Positions 35,501 to 44,371 of a stretch of DNA of 54,560 bases are shown one piece after another. The position numbers and the translations under genes were made by a program. The DNA is taken from the NCBI GenBank assembly GCA_964617455.1, contig CAZTYF010000013.1, positions 1 through 54,560 of the forward strand, written 5' to 3'. The notes below the pieces were generated by a model. That model saw only the letters and a program-made list of their open reading frames with translations. It was not told where the DNA came from and ran no database searches. Positions within the stretch are counted from its first letter, which is position 1. Each line of letters starts with the position of its first letter. The stretch comes from Monoglobus sp964617455 (GTDB lineage Bacteria; Bacillota; Clostridia; Monoglobales; Monoglobaceae).

Positions 35501-36895
35501 ATGGTATTTTCAAGTTTGTTATTTATGTGCATATTTCTGCCGATTGTATTGCTGTTCTACTTCTGGAACGGCAATGTGACCTACAGAAACGTGGTGCTTG
35601 TTATAGCATCGTTGGTTTTTTATGCCTGGGGCGAGCCGGTTTGGGTTGTGCTGCTGATTCTCAGCGCCGCCGTTGCCTATGGATGCGGCCTTGCCATAAA
35701 TAAATACTTCGGGAAATGGCAGGCAAAGATGGCCCTTATATTGGCTCTTGTCATCAATTTGGGACAGCTTGCGGTTTTCAAATACACAGGCTGGATTGTT
35801 GACAGTATCAATTCCGCATTTCATCTGAATATACCGTTTTTCAATTTTTCCCTTCCGTTGGGAATTTCATTCTACACCTTCCAAACCCTGTCCTATTGCA
35901 TCGATATGTACAGAGGCGAGGTCAAGGTTCAAAAGAACCCTCTCAATTTCCTGTGCTATGTTTCAATGTTCCCCCAATTGGTGGCGGGACCCATTGTTCG
36001 ATATATTGACATAGAAAAGCAAATCAATGACCGCAAAGTGACTCTTGAGGGCTTTGAATACGGAATCCTCCGCTTCACTCAGGGTATGCTGAAAAAAGTG
36101 GTCCTTGCCAACGGAACGGGAGCCATAGTATCCTCCCTTTTGGGCGGAAATATGCTTGAGTCCTCCGTGCTCTCCGCTTGGGTGGGCATAATAGCCTATA
36201 CTTTTCAGATTTACTTCGACTTTTCGGGGTACTCGGATATGGCAATAGGTATGGGCCGAATGTTCGGATTTAATTTTCTCGAAAACTTCAACTATCCCTA
36301 TATTTCCAAAAATGTCACCGAGTTTTGGCGCCGCTGGCATATGTCCCTGAGCACCTTCTTCAGAGACTATGTCTATATCCCCTTGGGCGGCAATCGGAAG
36401 CATCAGATTTTCAATATCCTTTTCGTTTGGATGCTGACCGGTCTGTGGCACGGGGCAAGCTGGAATTTCGTACTGTGGGGCCTCTACTACGGTATTCTTT
36501 TGGTCATAGAAAAGAAGGCCTTCAACGGCAAACTGATGCGGCTCCCGTCGTTTTTTGCCCATCTGTATACGATAGTCGTCTTTGTCCTGGGTTGGGTGCT
36601 GTTCTATTACACGGACTTCGGGGCTCTGCGAAACTGGTTCGTGTGCGCCTTCGGGGGAACGGGAAAGCTCTACGATTTCGGCGGCTTCACCACCCTTATG
36701 TCGAACCTTTGGCTGCTCATTGTCTGCGGGGTTGTTTCCACGCCGATTATACGAAAGCTGTATCTGTGGTTCTCGGATAAGTGCAAAGCCGCCAATATGG
36801 TCATCACACCCATTTTGGTATTTGTGCTTCTGGCATTTTGCTTTGTGCTTTTGGTGGGCGAGAGCTACAATCCGTTCCTGTACTTCAGATTCTGA
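35501..36895 (+). CDS. MBOAT family O-acyltransferase (AlgI/DltB-like)
   Basis: A 464-residue polytopic membrane protein with about ten hydrophobic segments. Seen: LPLGISFYTFQTLSY, FDFSGYSDMAIGMGRMFGF, NVTEFWRRWHMSLSTFFRDYVYIPLGG and the catalytic His317 in LTGLWHGASWNF. This group moves acyl groups, usually acetyl, across the membrane onto extracellular polysaccharides. The next gene encodes a DHHW protein, the usual partner that completes the transfer. GGAGAGAG precedes the ATG. Length is typical. The acceptor polysaccharide is unknown; no glycosyltransferases are adjacent. Confidence 0.93.
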   Translation: MVFSSLLFMCIFLPIVLLFYFWNGNVTYRNVVLVIASLVFYAWGEPVWVVLLILSAAVAYGCGLAINKYFGKWQAKMALILALVINLGQLAVFKYTGWIVDSINSAFHLNIPFFNFSLPLGISFYTFQTLSYCIDMYRGEVKVQKNPLNFLCYVSMFPQLVAGPIVRYIDIEKQINDRKVTLEGFEYGILRFTQGMLKKVVLANGTGAIVSSLLGGNMLESSVLSAWVGIIAYTFQIYFDFSGYSDMAIGMGRMFGFNFLENFNYPYISKNVTEFWRRWHMSLSTFFRDYVYIPLGGNRKHQIFNILFVWMLTGLWHGASWNFVLWGLYYGILLVIEKKAFNGKLMRLPSFFAHLYTIVVFVLGWVLFYYTDFGALRNWFVCAFGGTGKLYDFGGFTTLMSNLWLLIVCGVVSTPIIRKLYLWFSDKCKAANMVITPILVFVLLAFCFVLLVGESYNPFLYFRF

Positions 36896-36978
36896 CAAAA
36901 CAAACAAGAAACCCGGCCGTTCTTGCAAACGGACGGAATATGAATAAGTTGAGATTTTATTACGAGAGGAAAATATAA

Positions 36979-38175
36979 ATGAAAACCGCGAAAAGAATCA
37001 TAACCGTAACCGTCTTTGTGCTGTTCCTTGTTGCCGCTTTTGTGACGGTGGTCATATTGCCCCGAGACGAATCGGCGTCCCAAAAGGAAAACCGCGCCTT
37101 GGCGGAATTCCCCGAGGTGAGCTTTCAAAACATAACCTCCGGCAAATTTGCCTCGGATTTTGAAACCTACCTTTCGGACAATGTGGGATATCGCAGTAAA
37201 TTCACCGATTTGTCGGCGGAATACAAAAACAGAAAGGGCATAAATTCCTTCGGCAAAATCGTTGAAAGCAATGCGGATATGGGCACCGGGGGAAGCGGAA
37301 TAGGACAGCTTCTGGTCACGGATGACCGGGTTATGGAGATATATACCGCAGACAAAACCGCCCAGGATGAATATGTGGATATGGTGGATTTCTATGCGAA
37401 AAAACTCCCCGAGAGCATAAAGATGTATTCTATGATAATACCGACCCAAATCGATTTTATGCCCTTCTATAACACAGTGGGCGACAACGAAAGGGAGGCT
37501 ATCGACTATCTCTACGACAACTTTAACGAGCGGGTTACCAATATCAACGTATACGACAGTTTAAAGGCCCATTTCGATAAAGGCGAATATGTATACTTCC
37601 GAACGGACCATCACTGGACCCAGTTGGGAGCATACTATGCCTATCACAAAATGTCGGAGGCCATGAACTTTATGCCTCTCTTCCTCGAAGAGTTTGAGAA
37701 ACACGAAATCAAAGACTTCACGGGCTATCTATACAGCCAGGCGGAGGCTCCCAATCTCTATGAGCACCGAGACACAATCGAATACTACAAAAACGACATC
37801 AACGATATACCTTTCGACTGTATGACTTACAGCTACATCCCGGGGCAGGCTTTCCCATATAAGGGTGTAATGTTTGACACAAACCGGGGCGCATCATATA
37901 CCATGTTTTTGGGAGGGGACCAGCCCTACATCGAAATCAACACAAACGGCCTGACAAAGAAAACTTTGCTCATGCTCAAGGACTCATATTCAAATGCGCT
38001 CATTCCTTGGCTTGCGGCTTCATACAGCAAAATCATCGTGATAGACGCCCGAACATTTGACCAAACAATTACGGACATTTTGAACACCACGCCCATTGAT
38101 GACTTCCTGATAACGAACTATATTCTCGGCACCAATTTCCGCGACTACATTCAAATGTGTCGGGATATATATTGA
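36979..38175 (+). CDS. DHHW / AlgX-like acetyltransferase partner
   Basis: A 398-residue protein with an N-terminal membrane anchor (residues about 5-28) and an extracytoplasmic SGNH-like domain. The name-giving motif is DHHW at residues 210-213 (FRTDHHWTQLGAYYAY); an upstream ENRALAEFP segment and a late KDSYSNALIPWL segment, which carries the likely nucleophile Ser, are also typical. Such proteins accept acetyl from the MBOAT partner and pass it to a polysaccharide. It begins 83 bp after the MBOAT gene behind GAGAGGAAAA. Confidence 0.9.
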   Translation: MKTAKRIITVTVFVLFLVAAFVTVVILPRDESASQKENRALAEFPEVSFQNITSGKFASDFETYLSDNVGYRSKFTDLSAEYKNRKGINSFGKIVESNADMGTGGSGIGQLLVTDDRVMEIYTADKTAQDEYVDMVDFYAKKLPESIKMYSMIIPTQIDFMPFYNTVGDNEREAIDYLYDNFNERVTNINVYDSLKAHFDKGEYVYFRTDHHWTQLGAYYAYHKMSEAMNFMPLFLEEFEKHEIKDFTGYLYSQAEAPNLYEHRDTIEYYKNDINDIPFDCMTYSYIPGQAFPYKGVMFDTNRGASYTMFLGGDQPYIEINTNGLTKKTLLMLKDSYSNALIPWLAASYSKIIVIDARTFDQTITDILNTTPIDDFLITNYILGTNFRDYIQMCRDIY

Positions 38176-38181
38176 AAAACT

Positions 38182-38213
38182 GCGGATGGGCATATGGAGT
38201 TATGCCCATCCGC
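38182..38213. terminator. Terminator between DHHW gene and RNase J gene
   Basis: GCGGATGGGCAT and ATGCCCATCCGC form a perfect 12-bp stem. On the minus strand AGTTTTTC follows, on the plus strand only AAAATCG, so it mainly serves RNase J but may act both ways. Confidence 0.8.
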
Positions 38214-38233
38214 AAAATCGATATCGTATTTTT

Positions 38234-40240
38234 CTAAACGTCCATTATAATCGGGAGAATCATGGGATTCCTTTTGGTTTTCACATACAGATAATTACCG
38301 ACCTCGTTTTTGATTCGGGTTTTCAGGGCCGTACGGTCAATGCCCTTGCCTGAGAGGCATCTGTCTATCACCCTTTCGGCGCAGGATTTTATTTCACCCA
38401 TCATATCTTCGGACTCCCGAACATACACAAAACCTCTCGAAATAATATCCGGTCCCGCCGCCAGGTCTCCGGTCACTTGGTCAAACGTCATGACTATTAT
38501 GATGATACCGTCCTCGGCCAGATGTTTGCGGTCTCTGAGTACGATATTGCCCACATCGCCCACACCGAGCCCGTCAACCAGGACTTTGCCTGCAGGCACC
38601 GTGCCAACCACTTTGGCGGAGTTGGGGGTAAGTTCAAAAACCTGGCCTATATCCAACACGAAGATATTCTTTTGAGGTATTCCGGTCTCTATGGCCAAAT
38701 CCCTATGCTTGCAAAGATGACGGTATTCGCCGTGAACGGGCACAAAGAACTTGGGTCTCACCAAAGAGAGAATCATCTTCAGCTCCTCTTGGCAGGCATG
38801 GCCGGAGACGTGCACATCGGCCTGTTTTTCATAAACCACCTCGGCTCCCTGCTTCAGGAGCTCGTTGACCACATTGGCCACGGATTTCTCGTTTCCCGGA
38901 ATCGGGCTGGCCGAAATTATCACCAAATCGTCGGGCTCGATGTTTATGGCCCTGTGATTGGTGAAAGCCATACGAGTCAAAGCGGCCATGGACTCCCCTT
39001 GGCTTCCCGTGGTAATGACCACAAGCTGCTCCTTGGGGTAGCGGTCGATTTCATCAAGAGAAATCAGGGTCTTGGGGGGCACATGCATATATTTGAGTTC
39101 TATGGCGGCTTCGATGACGTTTTCCATACTGCGTCCGGACACCGCCACCTTCCTGCCTGATTTCACCGCCGCATCCATAATCTGTTGAACCCGATGAACA
39201 TTTGAGGCAAACGTCGCCACAATAATGCGCTGTTTGTTGTTATCCGCTTTTTCAAACAGGCTGTCAAAGGTCCTGCCTATTTTCCTCTCGCTGTATGCTA
39301 TTCCGGGTCTGTCGGCATTTGTGCTGTCCGACATAAGAAGGAGGACACCCTCTTTGCCCAGCTGACCGATTCTGGCCAAGTCAATCATATCGCTGTCAAT
39401 GGGAGTGGAGTCAATCTTAAAGTCGCCGGTGTGGAAAATTATGCCTATGGGCGTGTGAACGGCTATGGCCACCGCATCCGCAATGGAGTGGTTTGTATGA
39501 ATAAATTCCGCCGTAAATACTCCCAACTTCACCCTGTCTCCCGCATTCACGGTATGGAGTTTGGCCTTGGTGTCAAGGCCGTGCTCTTTGAGCTTATTTT
39601 TGAGAATGCCCAAGGTAAGCCGCGTGCCGTATACGGGCAGCGGAAATTCCTTCAGTACATAGGGAAGAGCACCGATGTGGTCCTCATGGCCGTGGGTTAA
39701 AACTATGCCCCGCAGCTTTTCTTTGATGTCGTGCAAATAGGTTATATCCGGAATCACTATGTCAACGCCGGGCATATCATCGTCGGGAAAAGCCATTCCG
39801 CAGTCCAAAATCATGGCGTCATTGCCGTATTCGAACACCGTCAGGTTTTTTCCTATTTCATTCAGTCCTCCCAAGGGAACAATCCTCACCGGGGCCACGG
39901 GTTTCGGGCCTTTGACGGTTTTGATTTCCTTGGTCTTTTCATCTTTCACCGATTTGGTTTTCTTTGCGGTTTTCTCGTTTTTCACGGTTTTGGCGGCTTT
40001 GGCTCCCTTGGATGTTTTGGGAGACTCGGTCTTTCGCTTTTCCGCCCCGTTTTTTTTCTTGCCGCCTTTTCCCTCGTTTGTCCCATTGGACGAAACCTTG
40101 GGATTTACTTTACTCTTTTCGCTCGATTTCGCTCCGCCGGTGCCGAATTTTGTGATTTTGTCGACAACCCTATGGGCCGGTTTGTCGGCGGCATTTTTGC
40201 TTTGCTTGCCGCCCTGTCGGGCGTTGTTATTGTGTTTCAA
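38234..40240 (-). CDS. rnj: Ribonuclease J with long basic N-terminal extension
   Basis: A 668-residue metallo-beta-lactamase / beta-CASP ribonuclease for mRNA turnover and rRNA maturation (5'-3' exonuclease and endonuclease). The metal site is THGHEDHIGALP (His183, His185, Asp187, His188), followed by HTGDFKID, SDSTNAD, ISASPIPGNE, VSGHACQEEL and PVHGEYRHL. The first 110 residues are an added Lys/Thr-rich, low-complexity tract; ordinary RNase J has this metal site near residue 75. The start is a TTG at 40240: GGAGG lies 6 bp upstream (40251-40247), and no ATG in frame has such a site. A second RNase J gene is not in this window. Confidence 0.94.
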   Translation of the reverse strand: MKHNNNARQGGKQSKNAADKPAHRVVDKITKFGTGGAKSSEKSKVNPKVSSNGTNEGKGGKKKNGAEKRKTESPKTSKGAKAAKTVKNEKTAKKTKSVKDEKTKEIKTVKGPKPVAPVRIVPLGGLNEIGKNLTVFEYGNDAMILDCGMAFPDDDMPGVDIVIPDITYLHDIKEKLRGIVLTHGHEDHIGALPYVLKEFPLPVYGTRLTLGILKNKLKEHGLDTKAKLHTVNAGDRVKLGVFTAEFIHTNHSIADAVAIAVHTPIGIIFHTGDFKIDSTPIDSDMIDLARIGQLGKEGVLLLMSDSTNADRPGIAYSERKIGRTFDSLFEKADNNKQRIIVATFASNVHRVQQIMDAAVKSGRKVAVSGRSMENVIEAAIELKYMHVPPKTLISLDEIDRYPKEQLVVITTGSQGESMAALTRMAFTNHRAINIEPDDLVIISASPIPGNEKSVANVVNELLKQGAEVVYEKQADVHVSGHACQEELKMILSLVRPKFFVPVHGEYRHLCKHRDLAIETGIPQKNIFVLDIGQVFELTPNSAKVVGTVPAGKVLVDGLGVGDVGNIVLRDRKHLAEDGIIIIVMTFDQVTGDLAAGPDIISRGFVYVRESEDMMGEIKSCAERVIDRCLSGKGIDRTALKTRIKNEVGNYLYVKTKRNPMILPIIMDV

Positions 40241-40586
40241 AATATTCCTCCGAAAAATGTATTCGATTTTGTAACGGAACGAATTTTGCACCCCCTAAAT
40301 TTTCGGACTTACCGACATAAACCGACAAGACCGAACCGCTTGGTTATCGGACGGAGGTTTATGTATTTTCCGCTGCCTATGCAGATAATCGGTTTGGCAT
40401 AACAAAACACCCCGACAGCGGATTTTATGTTTCGACCTTTCCGCAGTCGGTTTTCCTGTTATTGCACTGTTTTTCCGAAAACGTAACGAGCGTATTGCCG
40501 ACCCCGCCCGTCGGTTCATCGGGTGAAAAATTCTTTGGGCAATGACCCAAAATCCGTACGCGAGAGTGTATTCACTCTCCAAAATC
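40241..40586 (-). promoter_or_regulatory. Long structured 5' leader of the RNase J mRNA
   Basis: From the predicted transcription start (about 40586) to the TTG start codon is about 345 nt. On the minus strand it contains GAGAGTG-AATA-CACTCTC, TTTGGG/CCCAAA, GCGGA/TCCGC, and a 9-bp perfect pairing ACATAAACC (40364-40356 side) with GGTTTATGT (40323-40315 side) that encloses an inner AACC/GGTT hairpin. It matches no riboswitch or RNA class I can name. A regulatory leader is inferred. Confidence 0.5.
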
Positions 40587-40592
40587 TACGCT

Positions 40593-40621
40593 ATTATATC
40601 ACAATATTACGGTTTTTGCAA
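40593..40621 (-). promoter_or_regulatory. Promoter of the RNase J gene
   Basis: Minus-strand TTGCAA (40621-40616) and a perfect TATAAT (40598-40593) with a 17-bp spacer, between the end of the DUF711 gene and the long leader. Confidence 0.7.
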
Positions 40622-40669
40622 GGGTTTTATGTAACTTTTTTATTATATCCCGAATTATCGGCGCCAAAC

Positions 40670-42034
40670 TCAGTTTCTCAAACTGTGAATGGGGGCGGGG
40701 ATTCTGCCTCCTCTGGCGATAAATTCCTCGGCGCCGTATCGGTGGACAGGCATAACCGGCGCCTCTCCCAAAAGGCCCCCGAACTTGACCTTGTCTCCGA
40801 CTTTCTTCCCTGCGGCGGGGATTATTCTCACTGCGGTGGTCTTTTGATTTATGACGCCGATTGCCATTTCGTCGGCTATGATGGCGGAAATGGTTGACTC
40901 GGGTGTATCGCCGGGTATTGCAATCATATCCAGGCCCACAGAGCATACGCAGGTCATGGCCTCCAGCTTGTCCAAGGTCAGTGCCCCGCTGCCTGCCGCG
41001 TCTATCATTCCCGCATCCTCACTGACCGGGATAAATGCTCCGCTTAGGCCTCCCACATAGCTCGATGCCATAACGCCGCCTTTTTTTACCGCATCATTCA
41101 GGAGGGCAAGAGCCGCAGTGGTGCCGTGAGTGCCGCATTTTTCAAGGCCCATTTCCTCCAAGATGTGAGCCACGCTGTCCCCTACCGCAGGGGTCGGGGC
41201 CAAAGACAGGTCAACTATGCCATAGGGCACCCCAAGCATTTTCGACGCCTCTCGGGCAACCAGCTGACCCATTCGGGTAATCTTGAAAGCGGTGTTCTTT
41301 ATGGTTTCCGCAACCGCTCCGAAATCCTTGCCCCGCACATCCTCAAGGGCCCGCTTAACAACTCCGGGGCCGCTGACTCCCACGTTTATGACCGAGTCTC
41401 CTTCTCCCACACCGTGGAAAGCTCCCGCCATAAAAGGATTGTCCTCCACCGGATTGGCAAACACCACGAATTTGGCACAGCCCAAGGAATCGCTGTCTTT
41501 TGACATCTCGGACATTTTTTTGATTATTATGCCCATCTCTTTCACGGCGTCCATATTGATTCCCGCTTTCGTGGTCGCAACACCCACCGATGAGCAGACG
41601 AAATCCGTAGAGGACAGGGCGTCCGGAATCGATGCGATAAGCTTCTTGTCCGATTCGGTATATCCCTTATAGACCAAGGCCGAATAGCCGCCTATAAAAT
41701 TAACGCCGAGAGTCTTTGCGGCTCTATCCAAGGTTTTCGCAAAGGGCAAATAATCGTCCGTTTTGCTTGCCGCCGCCACAATGGACAGGGGAGTGACGGA
41801 AATCCTTTTGTTTATAATGGGAATACCGTATCTTTTGCCGATTTCCTCACCTACCGGCACCAGCTTTTCGGCAATCTTCGTGATTTTGTCATAGATTTTT
41901 CGGCAGGCGGCTTTTGGGTTTTCATCGGCACAGTCAAGGAGGGATATTCCCAGCGTTATCGTGCGGATATCCAAATGCTGGTCCCTGATCATTTTGATGG
42001 TTTCGGTAATTTCCCGTGTGTCTATATTTATCAT
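40670..42034 (-). CDS. PFL family protein (UPF0210 / DUF711)
   Basis: A 454-residue conserved cytoplasmic protein of unknown function; its fold is related to pyruvate-formate lyase-like barrels, but the glycyl-radical motif is not visible. Recognisable segments are MIRDQHLDIRTITLGISLLDC at the start (seen in part), RISVTPLSIVAAAS, GYSALVYKGYTESD, the glycine-rich VGVSGPGVVKRAL and the C-terminal PIHSL. In many Firmicutes it follows an ACT-domain gene exactly as here (gap 32 bp), so the pair is probably functional together. Length is typical. Confidence 0.93.
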   Translation of the reverse strand: MINIDTREITETIKMIRDQHLDIRTITLGISLLDCADENPKAACRKIYDKITKIAEKLVPVGEEIGKRYGIPIINKRISVTPLSIVAAASKTDDYLPFAKTLDRAAKTLGVNFIGGYSALVYKGYTESDKKLIASIPDALSSTDFVCSSVGVATTKAGINMDAVKEMGIIIKKMSEMSKDSDSLGCAKFVVFANPVEDNPFMAGAFHGVGEGDSVINVGVSGPGVVKRALEDVRGKDFGAVAETIKNTAFKITRMGQLVAREASKMLGVPYGIVDLSLAPTPAVGDSVAHILEEMGLEKCGTHGTTAALALLNDAVKKGGVMASSYVGGLSGAFIPVSEDAGMIDAAGSGALTLDKLEAMTCVCSVGLDMIAIPGDTPESTISAIIADEMAIGVINQKTTAVRIIPAAGKKVGDKVKFGGLLGEAPVMPVHRYGAEEFIARGGRIPAPIHSLRN

Positions 42035-42066
42035 AACCTTATCCTTTCGAAAGCGCAGATATATTG

Positions 42067-42336
42067 CTAAATTCGGTGCATCGATTTAAAAATATCCTCA
42101 TGCTGAATCCTGATTTCCACACCGAGTTCATCGCCGAGTTTGTTGAGCTTGTCGGCAATCTCTCCGAACTTCGATGGGGAATCACTCAAGTCAACCAACA
42201 TGACCATTGTGAAAATATCTTGAACAATGGTTTGATTTATGTCCAATATATTTATGCCGTTTTCAAACAGCAAAGTGCTGACTTTGGCGATTATTCCTTT
42301 TCTGTCTATTCCCATAACGGAAAGTATAGCTTTCAT
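42067..42336 (-). CDS. ACT domain-containing protein (UPF0237)
   Basis: An 89-residue protein made of one ACT domain (GIDRKGIIAKVSTLLFENGINILDINQT). ACT domains bind small ligands, often amino acids, and dimerise. This family is coupled with the DUF711 gene directly downstream. TAAGGAGAAAAC lies before the ATG. A TATAAT at about 42375 on the minus strand may be its -10 element, but the -35 is unclear. Confidence 0.92.
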   Translation of the reverse strand: MKAILSVMGIDRKGIIAKVSTLLFENGINILDINQTIVQDIFTMVMLVDLSDSPSKFGEIADKLNKLGDELGVEIRIQHEDIFKSMHRI

Positions 42337-42442
42337 AACGGTTTTCTCCTTAATACTTGCTTTATTGCTTTATTATATTGCCATTGTTTTTTAATTTATA
42401 CCGGCGGTTTTCGGATTTGGACCCGGGTTCCGGGGCTCACCC

Positions 42443-43240
42443 CTATATCAAATCAAAATGCTCAAGGGCTTGGGTCACGCCTTCGTTTTTCACCGAATCG
42501 GTCACATAAGCTCCGATTGATTCGAGCTTTTTGGCATGCCGCTTCATTATCACTGGGTTGCCTACCGCACAGAGCATATCATAGTCATTTTCTCCGTCTC
42601 CGAATCCGTAGGTATCCCGGGGGTTTAAGTTATATGCCTCAACCACCGCCCTGATACCGTAGGCCTTGGATATGTAGTTTTTCACCAAATCCCCGGAGGG
42701 ATTCGAGCGATGGCGGTTGATGTTATACTTATCTCCAAATCTCTCCAGAAGCTTTTTGTAACTTTCTTCCCCTTCATAGGTGAACATCAATTTGTTGGCT
42801 GCCACGATTTTCGGGTCAGCCGGAAATTCATAAAAGCAATTCATACTGAGATTGAATTTCTCCATCATTCTCACAAATCCCTCAATATGGTCAAGGCCGT
42901 AATAGCATTTCTCATCGTTTTCGGCAACAAATCCGTAACCGTTTTCCGCAAAGTAATCCTTGAGCTCAAGAAGGTCGTCGGTCGAAATTTTGTCATTGAG
43001 CACAAACTCATTGTCCACAATGGCGCAAGCCCCGTTTGAGGTCACATAGCAATCGAAATCAAACCCGATTTCAGGCACGTAACATCTTGCCCGTCCGGTG
43101 GCGAGGCATGTCATATACCCGTTGCTTTTCAGCCGCTCTATGGAATTTTTCGTAATCTCCGTGGGCTTATATATATCTTCCTTTTCGTCAACCAAGGTTC
43201 CGTCAAAGTCAAAAAATACCGCGCCCCTGTATTTCTTCAT
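42443..43240 (-). CDS. HAD superfamily Cof-type phosphatase
   Basis: A 265-residue hydrolase of the Cof subfamily (HAD-IIB). Motif I is FFDFDGTLVDEKE at the N-terminus (nucleophile Asp), motif II the Thr in CLATGR, and the last motif GDGENDYDML near residue 210. The C2-type cap lies between. These enzymes dephosphorylate sugar phosphates or nucleotides with overlapping specificity. ATG 43240 is chosen because AAAAGGGG lies 7 bp upstream; a GTG two codons earlier is possible. It has its own promoter. Confidence 0.92.
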   Translation of the reverse strand: MKKYRGAVFFDFDGTLVDEKEDIYKPTEITKNSIERLKSNGYMTCLATGRARCYVPEIGFDFDCYVTSNGACAIVDNEFVLNDKISTDDLLELKDYFAENGYGFVAENDEKCYYGLDHIEGFVRMMEKFNLSMNCFYEFPADPKIVAANKLMFTYEGEESYKKLLERFGDKYNINRHRSNPSGDLVKNYISKAYGIRAVVEAYNLNPRDTYGFGDGENDYDMLCAVGNPVIMKRHAKKLESIGAYVTDSVKNEGVTQALEHFDLI

Positions 43241-43265
43241 AGTCACACCCCTTTTGACTGATACT

Positions 43266-43294
43266 ATAATACATCAAATGCGCCGATTTTTCAA
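43266..43294 (-). promoter_or_regulatory. Probable promoter of the HAD phosphatase gene
   Basis: Minus-strand TTGAAA (43294-43289) and TATTAT (43271-43266) with 17-bp spacing, 26 bp before the start codon. Confidence 0.5.
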
Positions 43295-43337
43295 GGGATT
43301 TTATCATTTTGTTATTATCTCTTAAAGAGGTCCCTGC

Positions 43338-43366
43338 TTAAAAAAGCTCCCCCGATTTGGGGGAGC
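43338..43366 (-). terminator. Terminator after tsf
   Basis: GCTCCCCC (43346-43353) and GGGGGAGC (43359-43366) form an 8-bp stem; TTTTTTAA follows on the minus strand. Confidence 0.85.
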
Positions 43367-43380
43367 CGATTTCGGTGTTT

Positions 43381-44298
43381 TTACTTTATCATCGATGCAA
43401 CTTCGGATGCAAAATCGTCCTGCTTTTTCTCTATGCCTTCGCCGGTTTCGAAGCGAACGAATTTCTTTAGCTTGATATCCGCTCCGATTTCCTTGCCGAC
43501 CTGCTTGATATAGTCCGCAACAGTCTCTTTGCCGACTGCCTTAACATAGGGCTGGTCAAGGAGACAAACCTCTTTGAGTTCCTTGGCAAGGCGGCCCGCT
43601 ATCATCTTTTCGATTATATTTTCGGGCTTGGAAGCATTCTTGGGGTCGTTCTTGGCCTGGGCAATGAGTATCTCTTTTTCGTGAGCTTTATAGTCCTCGG
43701 GCACGTCTGCGCTCGACAGATACTTGGGGCTGAGAGCCGCAATCTGCATGGCGACATTTCTGAGGCACTCCGTAACCTCATCACAGGCGGGAGCCTCTGC
43801 CTCAACCATAACGCCAATCTTGCCTCCGGCATGGATATAATCCACCACAACGCCGTCCGTGGCGATTCTCTCGAAACGTCTGATATTCATATTTTCGCCG
43901 ATTTTTGCAATCTTCTCCGTCAGGGCATCACCCACATTTTGGGTGCCCCCCGCGATGGTCTTGGTCTTGAGTTCCTCCACATCCGCAGGGTCCTCTGCGG
44001 CAATCGTCTTTGCAACATCCGAAACGAAAGTTCTGAAATCTTCGTTCTTGGCGACAAAGTCGGTTTCGGAATTAACCTCAACAACAACGCCCACACCGTC
44101 TTCGATGTGGGAGAGAACTATTCCCTCCGCGGCGATTCTTCCGGCCTTTTTGGCAGCCTTGGATAACCCTTTTTCTCTTAAATATTCTATTGCGGCGTCC
44201 TTGTCGCCGTCTGTTTCAACCAACGCCCGCTTGCAGTCCATCATACCGCAACCGGTCATTTCTCTGAGTTCTTTAACATCTTTCGCAGTAAATGCCAT
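43381..44298 (-). CDS. tsf: Translation elongation factor Ts
   Basis: A 305-residue nucleotide exchange factor for EF-Tu. The N-terminal UBA-like domain has VKELREMTGCGMMDCKRAL; the core begins with the EGIVLSHIEDGVGVVVEVNSETDFVAKN region, including the TDFVA motif that contacts EF-Tu. Start MAFTAKDV at 44298 follows GAAAGGAAG; twenty further upstream codons in frame lack a site. It follows rpsB by 73 bp, the standard rpsB-tsf operon, and ends at a strong terminator. Confidence 0.97.
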   Translation of the reverse strand: MAFTAKDVKELREMTGCGMMDCKRALVETDGDKDAAIEYLREKGLSKAAKKAGRIAAEGIVLSHIEDGVGVVVEVNSETDFVAKNEDFRTFVSDVAKTIAAEDPADVEELKTKTIAGGTQNVGDALTEKIAKIGENMNIRRFERIATDGVVVDYIHAGGKIGVMVEAEAPACDEVTECLRNVAMQIAALSPKYLSSADVPEDYKAHEKEILIAQAKNDPKNASKPENIIEKMIAGRLAKELKEVCLLDQPYVKAVGKETVADYIKQVGKEIGADIKLKKFVRFETGEGIEKKQDDFASEVASMIK

Positions 44299-44371
44299 TT
44301 TCTGTATCTTCCTTTCGTATTTTCGTATTTTTGTGCCTTGGATTGAATCAAAAGTCAATCTTATGTCTATG

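Noticed and set aside
40295..40582. 95-residue minus-strand open frame in the RNase J leader
   Set aside because: It starts with TTG without a ribosome binding site, is rich in Arg and has no recognisable motif; the region is better explained as a structured leader.
40241..40586. RNase P RNA, SRP RNA, tmRNA or 6S RNA in the RNase J leader
   Set aside because: The conserved signature sequences of these RNAs that I know are not present.
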